A stretch of DNA of 10,762 nt from Ignavibacteria bacterium (GTDB lineage: Bacteria; Bacteroidota; Ignavibacteria; Tepidaquicellales; OLB5), in assembly GCA_027492415.1 (NCBI GenBank), contig JAPUEV010000237.1, positions 1 to 10,762 of the forward strand, written 5' to 3'. This document shows, piece by piece, positions 5,778 through 10,762 of this stretch. The notes beneath the pieces are model-generated. The model was not told the origin of the DNA. It made no database searches and saw nothing but the letters and a program-made list of their open reading frames with translations. Each line of letters begins with the position of its first letter. Position 1 is the stretch's first letter. The translations under genes and the position numbers were made by a program.

Positions 5778-5801
5778 ATTTAAAAAATTAATATTACCAG
5801 A

Positions 5802-8800
5802 ATGAAATCATTCAAAAATTCCCTGATTGCGTTAATCTTACTTGCCTGTGCCAACATTTTTGCACAGGGCAGCGACGTATTTACAAAAAGCTCATCCAAT
5901 ACAGATAAGAAATCCCCGGATATGAGCGATTTCCTGTTTGGTGAAGTTAAACCCGATTATAAAATTATTAGCTCAAATTCTTCTTATATAGAATTTGAAT
6001 ATTATCCTTCCAATATCAGTGAAGAGAAATTTGAATCAAATGGTGAATTACTTTCAACATTTGAATTCCAATATGGACTTAATAAAGATATTAACAAAAG
6101 CGGAAGCCCAGACCTTAAGTACAGAAGCTTTTCAATATTCCTTCCTTCAGATAGAAATAACACAGTACAGGTTATAGATTACGATGTTAAAGAGATCCAG
6201 AACGTTAACATTGCGCCCGTACCGCAGGTAGGTTCGCTGAATCCGAATGTGAGAAGCTTTGAAAATATATATTATATATATAACAAAGGCGCTGAATATA
6301 CACAGAACAAATTCCTTCCTGAAAGCTTTGTTTCATTATCCGGCATTGGGCCGCTGCGTGACGCAGTTAACGGCAATGTTGTAATTTACCCGTTCCAGTA
6401 TAATGCCGCAGCAAAAACATTAAAAAGCTATACCAGAATAAGGATACGTATAAATTTCGGTGATTCACCTGTACCATTAAACAGACCCAGAACCAAAGAA
6501 GAAATATCTCTGCTTAGTAACAGCGGAATTAACTTTAATACTGCCATTAACTGGTTAAACCCCAAATACAAAAATGATTTTAAAAACAGGCTGATTATCA
6601 CCAGTGCGTTGAACAGCGGAGACTGGTACAAGATAGAGATCAAAGACAATAATGCTGCCGGCAGCGAAGGTATATACAGGATAAATAAAAGCTTTCTTGA
6701 AAGTGCCGGAATAAACCTCTCAGGTGTTGACCCGAGAACAATAAAAATATTCGGAAACGGCGGTGACCTGCTCGGTGAAAGAATTTCAGTCCCGCGCCCT
6801 TTTGACCTGGTTGAAAATGCCGTATATATAGAAGGTGAAAATGACGGCGTTTTTGATAATAATGATTTTATTCTGTTCTATGGCAAGTCGGTTAATAACT
6901 GGAAATACGATACAACATCAAGAACATTCAACCATTCTGTAAATTATTACACAAGAAGCTATTATTACTGGGTATGTATTAATACATCCGGTAATGGTAA
7001 GAGAATGATCTTAACTCCTTCTGAAAACAGCGCTAATCCGTATGTGCCTTCATCATTTACAGAAAGATTATTTACCGAGCCTGATGAAGCTAACCTGATA
7101 AGTGAAGGTAATCTCTGGCTTAGTTTCAGCAAACGCCCGGGACAGTCATTTGAATGGAATACATCATTAGCAGGCCTTGAAGGGGGTTCAGATATTTTAT
7201 ACCGCATAAAAATGGCTCAAAGAGTATTATGCCCAGGCTCAGGATATTTCCAGGCTAAAGACGATTATTCCAATATGTCTGAATATCCTATATCATTATC
7301 GTGCGTTCAGCCCGGTTTTGATGCATGGATAGATACACAAACGTATGAGTTCATGATAAACCAGTCCCAAAAAACCAATGGTGAACAGGTTAAGCTAAGA
7401 TCAACATTTTATTCCTCAATAGGTGAAGCTGAAGGCTATCTTGACTGGTTTGAAATTCTGTACAAAAGAAGGTTAAATTCAGTTTCAAATGACTTCCTGA
7501 ATTTTTATTCACCTGATACCAACGCTACAGTTGAGTATAATGTTTCGTCATTTTCCAGCGGTAACGTCAGGGTTTTTGATGCAACATCTCCCAGTGATGT
7601 AAAGATGATACTGCCACTGACTGTTTCGGCCTCAAATGTTAAATTTCAGAAAACGGAAAGTAAAAATTCGCTTAGCAGGTATTTTACAGTTGGAGATAAC
7701 GGGTACAAAGCACCAACAAGTATTTCGTCCAGGATCTCAAACCAGAACCTGCACGGAATAACCGACGGAGCAGATTTTATTATAATCACACATAAAGATT
7801 TTATTTCCGCAGCTGAAAGATTAAAAAGCAAAAGAGAGCAGCCCGGACCCGGCAACCCGGATTATCTTAAAACTATGGTAGTTACTACAGACCAGATATA
7901 TAACGAGTTTTCCGGCGGTCTGCTGGATGCGGTTGCAATCAGGGATTATATTAAATATGCATTTGATAATTACGCAACCAGGCCTTCATATGTTTGTCTG
8001 CTGGGTGACGGTGGATTTGATTATAAGAATATTAAAACCCAGGGTGGAAATTTTGTTCCCGCATGGGAGCTGACAAGCCCTGTAATTCACCAGGTGCTTG
8101 GATTAACAACAGATGATTTTTTTGCTAATATTGTGGATGGAAGCAATCTGATAGATAAACCCGATGTAGCAATTGGCAGAATTCCCGCCAATTCACTGGT
8201 TGATGCAAATCTTTATATTGATAAAATTGATGCATATGAGAACGGTGAAAATAACGGTTACTGGAAAAACCGTATGCTGTTTGTTGCAGATGATGAAAAA
8301 ACAACTGCGCCGGGCTGTGAAGGTATATTCCATTTATCTCAATGCGAGTCTCTTGCTGAACAGTATACTCCTCCTTTCATAGATAAAGTAAAAGCTTACC
8401 TTGCTACTTATCCAACAGTAATTACCCCGCAGGGAAGAAGAAAACCGCAGGTAAATGCTGATATTGCAAAGTACTGGAGTGAAGGCGTTTTAAATATCCA
8501 CTGGACTGGTCACGGAAGCCCTGATGTCTGGGCGCATGAATACGTTCTTGAAAAAGATAACATTCTAAGTCTTATCAATAATGTAAACCACTATCCATTT
8601 GTAACTATTGCAAGCTGCGATATGAGCAAATTTGATAATCCCAGCAATACCAGCGCTGGCGAGCTATTCATGATGGCAAACCGCAAAGGCGCAATTGGTA
8701 CACTGGCCGCTTCCAGACCTGTTTACGCTTCAAGCAATGCAGCATTAATGTATGCTGTGTTCGGCAATCTTTATGTTCCAAGGGATACATTGCTTCTACA

Positions 8801-9965
8801 GAAAAGATTTGGTACTGCTATATTTAATACAAAACAACAGATAGCTTACACAGATAACGACGCAAAGTATATTTTAATGTGTGACCCTACTATCAGAGTA
8901 CAGATGCCCAGGTTCAGGTCACATATCGATAGCATCAGCGGTCTGGCAGGGGATACTATGAAAGCGCTGAGCAGGATCAAAATATTCGGTTCCGTGATTA
9001 AGCCTGATTCAAGCTTATGGACCGATTACAATGGTAAGATCGTTTTAAAAATATATGATGTGGACAGGAATGTAGCAACATCAGAAGACTGCAGCCCGCC
9101 TTTAGTGCAGAATTTCAGGCTTAACGGCGGAATTATTTACTCAGGTACAAAATCCGTTGAAAACGGAAAGTGGACTGTAGAGTTCATTGTACCAAAGGAT
9201 ATTTCATACCAGAACCAGACAGGCAGGCTGATAAATTATTTTTATAATAACCAGTATGATGGTGCCGGTATAAACAGGAGTTTTATAGTAGGCGGTATAA
9301 ATCCTGATGCAGTGGTTGATTCCTCCGGACCAAAGATAAGCATGTTCATCAATACAAGGAATTTCAGGACTGGTGATGTTGTTAATGATAACTTTAAGTT
9401 CATAGCTGATCTTTATGATGAGTCCGGAATTAACACAACCGGAACGCTTGGCCATAAGCTTGAAGGTATTTTAGACGGAAATGAAAATAATAAATATGAC
9501 CTGACAAATTATTATAACAGTGATACCACCTATACTTCGGGTACACTTGAATATGATTTTTCGGGAATAACTTTTGGCAGGCATAATTTAAAATTAAGGG
9601 CCTGGGATACTTATAATAATTCATCTGAATCATCCATCGATTTCGAGGTATCCTCTTCGGGTACTCTCCAGGTTACCAATATTTATAATTATCCAAATCC
9701 TTTCCAAAACAATACCGCTTTTACGTTCCAGCATAACTATCCTGCTGATGTAAATGTTAAGATCAAAGTATATACAGTCGCAGGAAGGCTGATAAAGGAA
9801 ATTAACCAGAATAATATTTCAGATAAGTTTGTGGTTATTAACTGGGATGGGAAAGATCAGGACGGTGAAACATTGGGAAATGGTGTTTATATTTACAAGA
9901 TCGTGGTAGAATCTGTTGACGGACTATCCGTCACAAATACCGGAAAATTAGCAGTTTTAAAGTAA
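5802..9965 (+). CDS. porU: Type IX secretion system sortase PorU (C25 cysteine peptidase)
   Basis: PorU sits on the cell surface, removes the C-terminal signal of T9SS cargo and joins the cargo to lipopolysaccharide. A signal peptide (MKSFKN, then a hydrophobic core, cleavage near residue 21 in NIFAQ) leads the 1387-residue protein. The N-terminal region contains the PorU-type GDWYKI segment (273-278). The gingipain-like C25 domain runs from about 658 to 1030. It has the catalytic histidine in HWTGHG (H904) and the nucleophile in IASC (C939), 35 residues apart, close to the spacing known in gingipains. Next come PorU-specific beta regions: VPKDISY (from 1130), DESGIN (from 1206), GH at 1217-1218 and AWD at 1267-1269. 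The end is a sorting-type domain starting NYPNPF (1296-1301). It is longer than the Porphyromonas protein, about 1160 residues by memory. No Shine-Dalgarno sequence precedes the ATG. porV follows 46 bp downstream, the order known from Bacteroidota. Confidence 0.96.
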   Translation: MKSFKNSLIALILLACANIFAQGSDVFTKSSSNTDKKSPDMSDFLFGEVKPDYKIISSNSSYIEFEYYPSNISEEKFESNGELLSTFEFQYGLNKDINKSGSPDLKYRSFSIFLPSDRNNTVQVIDYDVKEIQNVNIAPVPQVGSLNPNVRSFENIYYIYNKGAEYTQNKFLPESFVSLSGIGPLRDAVNGNVVIYPFQYNAAAKTLKSYTRIRIRINFGDSPVPLNRPRTKEEISLLSNSGINFNTAINWLNPKYKNDFKNRLIITSALNSGDWYKIEIKDNNAAGSEGIYRINKSFLESAGINLSGVDPRTIKIFGNGGDLLGERISVPRPFDLVENAVYIEGENDGVFDNNDFILFYGKSVNNWKYDTTSRTFNHSVNYYTRSYYYWVCINTSGNGKRMILTPSENSANPYVPSSFTERLFTEPDEANLISEGNLWLSFSKRPGQSFEWNTSLAGLEGGSDILYRIKMAQRVLCPGSGYFQAKDDYSNMSEYPISLSCVQPGFDAWIDTQTYEFMINQSQKTNGEQVKLRSTFYSSIGEAEGYLDWFEILYKRRLNSVSNDFLNFYSPDTNATVEYNVSSFSSGNVRVFDATSPSDVKMILPLTVSASNVKFQKTESKNSLSRYFTVGDNGYKAPTSISSRISNQNLHGITDGADFIIITHKDFISAAERLKSKREQPGPGNPDYLKTMVVTTDQIYNEFSGGLLDAVAIRDYIKYAFDNYATRPSYVCLLGDGGFDYKNIKTQGGNFVPAWELTSPVIHQVLGLTTDDFFANIVDGSNLIDKPDVAIGRIPANSLVDANLYIDKIDAYENGENNGYWKNRMLFVADDEKTTAPGCEGIFHLSQCESLAEQYTPPFIDKVKAYLATYPTVITPQGRRKPQVNADIAKYWSEGVLNIHWTGHGSPDVWAHEYVLEKDNILSLINNVNHYPFVTIASCDMSKFDNPSNTSAGELFMMANRKGAIGTLAASRPVYASSNAALMYAVFGNLYVPRDTLLLQKRFGTAIFNTKQQIAYTDNDAKYILMCDPTIRVQMPRFRSHIDSISGLAGDTMKALSRIKIFGSVIKPDSSLWTDYNGKIVLKIYDVDRNVATSEDCSPPLVQNFRLNGGIIYSGTKSVENGKWTVEFIVPKDISYQNQTGRLINYFYNNQYDGAGINRSFIVGGINPDAVVDSSGPKISMFINTRNFRTGDVVNDNFKFIADLYDESGINTTGTLGHKLEGILDGNENNKYDLTNYYNSDTTYTSGTLEYDFSGITFGRHNLKLRAWDTYNNSSESSIDFEVSSSGTLQVTNIYNYPNPFQNNTAFTFQHNYPADVNVKIKVYTVAGRLIKEINQNNISDKFVVINWDGKDQDGETLGNGVYIYKIVVESVDGLSVTNTGKLAVLK

Positions 9966-9996
9966 AAATTAGTTAATAATAATATAATATATATCC

Positions 9997-10002
9997 AGGA
10001 GG
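9997..10002 (+). promoter_or_regulatory. Consensus Shine-Dalgarno sequence of porV
   Basis: AGGAGG stands 9 bases before the porV ATG at 10012. It fixes that start and is the only perfect Shine-Dalgarno sequence before a recognised gene in this window; the others have weak or no such site. It suggests strong, independent translation of porV within a porU-porV transcript. Confidence 0.8.
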
Positions 10003-10011
10003 ATTATTTAG

Positions 10012-10762
10012 ATGTTCAAAATAAAAATGTTCGTGCTGGCGGCTATTGTTGTAATTTCGGGCAAGGTCTATGCGCAGGGTGAATCCGCAGTTCCCTTTCT
10101 GTTAATCGGGCCAAATTCATTAAACGCAGGTATGGGTGAAACCGGTACAGGTATGATAAATGATGCATCGGCAATGTTCTGGAATCCTGCAGGATTAGGC
10201 TTCCAAAAGGGCTCTCAGGTATCTATTACACATTCACCATGGCTTCCTGGTTTAGGACTTTCTGATCTTTTTTATGACTTCCTCGCAGGTAAATATTACA
10301 TGAAAAAGTTAAAAGGCACACTTGGAGTAAGCATAACTTATCTCAATATCGGTAAGATCATTCAGACAGATGAATTTGGAAATGAAATTGGCAATTACCA
10401 GGCTTTTGATGGTGCGCTTGCCGTAGGCTACGGTACAAAAGTTTCAAAAGATCTTGGAGTTGGTGTTGTGACAAGGTTTATTTACAGTAAACTTGCTGTT
10501 GATCCTGTAGCAGGTGAGCAGGGTACAGGTACAGCTTATGATCTCAGCTTTGATATTTCTGCTTTATACAGGCCTTCAAAAACAAAGCTGAAATTCCTGA
10601 ACAATAAATTTGGGGTTGGTATAAATATTTCAAATATCGGACCCAAAGTTACATATGTAGATAATGACCAGGCTGATCCATTACCAACAAATCTAAGATT
10701 AGGCTTAGCTTATGATATTTACCAGAGCGAATATAATAACTTAACTATTACAGCAGATTTTG
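10012..10762 (+). CDS. porV: T9SS outer-membrane shuttle protein PorV (3' end outside window)
   Basis: The reading frame stays open for 250 codons to the window edge. PorV (LptO) is an outer-membrane beta-barrel of the FadL-like type that collects T9SS cargo from the translocon and delivers it to the PorU sortase complex. The signal peptide (MFKIK, hydrophobic 6-17) is cleaved near KVYA/QG at residue 21-22. The family signature follows: AVPFLLIGPNSLNAGMGETG (26-45), then DASAMFWNPAGL (51-62), ITHSPWLPGLGLSD (72-85) and ISNIGPKVTY (206-215). Between them are alternating strands typical of a barrel, such as LGVGVVTRFIYSKLAV (148-163). Full-length relatives have roughly 390 residues, so about a third is missing only because the window ends. 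It lies 46 bp after porU with no terminator between, so the two are likely co-transcribed. Confidence 0.94.
   Translation, partial: MFKIKMFVLAAIVVISGKVYAQGESAVPFLLIGPNSLNAGMGETGTGMINDASAMFWNPAGLGFQKGSQVSITHSPWLPGLGLSDLFYDFLAGKYYMKKLKGTLGVSITYLNIGKIIQTDEFGNEIGNYQAFDGALAVGYGTKVSKDLGVGVVTRFIYSKLAVDPVAGEQGTGTAYDLSFDISALYRPSKTKLKFLNNKFGVGINISNIGPKVTYVDNDQADPLPTNLRLGLAYDIYQSEYNNLTITADF

Noticed and set aside
5995..9633. Other open frames on both strands inside porU
   Set aside because: All overlap the conserved PorU coding frame, show no family motifs and have low-complexity or chance composition.
9983..9988. TATAAT between porU and porV as a porV promoter
   Set aside because: The sequence 17 bp upstream (end of porU) does not resemble TTGACA, and the region is generally AT-rich, so a chance match is more likely.

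Overview
The window looks like a piece of an AT-rich, Gram-negative chromosome from the Bacteroidota/Chlorobi/Ignavibacteriota group. Three observations point there: a porU-porV pair of the type IX secretion system (T9SS), a C-terminal 'NYPNPF' T9SS-type sorting domain, and translation starts that mostly lack Shine-Dalgarno sequences. The YPNPF style of the sorting domain makes me lean towards Ignavibacteriota, but this is an inference from memory and not proven by the window. All recognised genes are on the + strand. There is no tRNA, rRNA, CRISPR array, insertion sequence or prophage signal.

Layout. (1) 31-1378: two uncharacterised exported proteins, a 130-aa secreted protein and a 266-aa lipoprotein. 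They are separated by a hairpin-bearing spacer, and a strong intrinsic terminator follows the second. (2) 1574-2662: sucD, the succinyl-CoA synthetase alpha subunit, carrying an unusual 65-residue lysine-rich tail that resembles histone H1. sucC is not adjacent. (3) 2696-5552: a tightly packed cluster of folB, folK, a deoxynucleoside kinase, a 64-aa single-pass membrane protein and a family 9 (heptosyltransferase-like) glycosyltransferase. Gaps are 7 nt or less or the genes overlap, and two genes start with TTG. The cluster combines folate synthesis, dNTP salvage and probably surface glycan assembly. (4) 5553-5801: a 249-bp leader region with a near-consensus sigma70-type promoter, a 16-bp long-range helix and an intrinsic terminator that ends only 24 nt before the porU start codon. 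The helix and the terminator share one strand, so they cannot form together. (5) 5802-10762: porU (the T9SS C25-type sortase, 1387 aa, with the catalytic His and Cys visible) followed by porV (cut off by the window edge), which has the only perfect AGGAGG ribosome binding site at a recognised gene here.

How the genes work together: PorV is the outer-membrane shuttle that presents T9SS cargo to the sortase PorU, which removes the C-terminal signal and attaches the cargo to surface lipopolysaccharide. A lipopolysaccharide-type glycosyltransferase immediately upstream may therefore be functionally relevant, although this is inference. The strongest candidates for undescribed biology are the attenuator-like porU leader and the H1-like tail on SucD.
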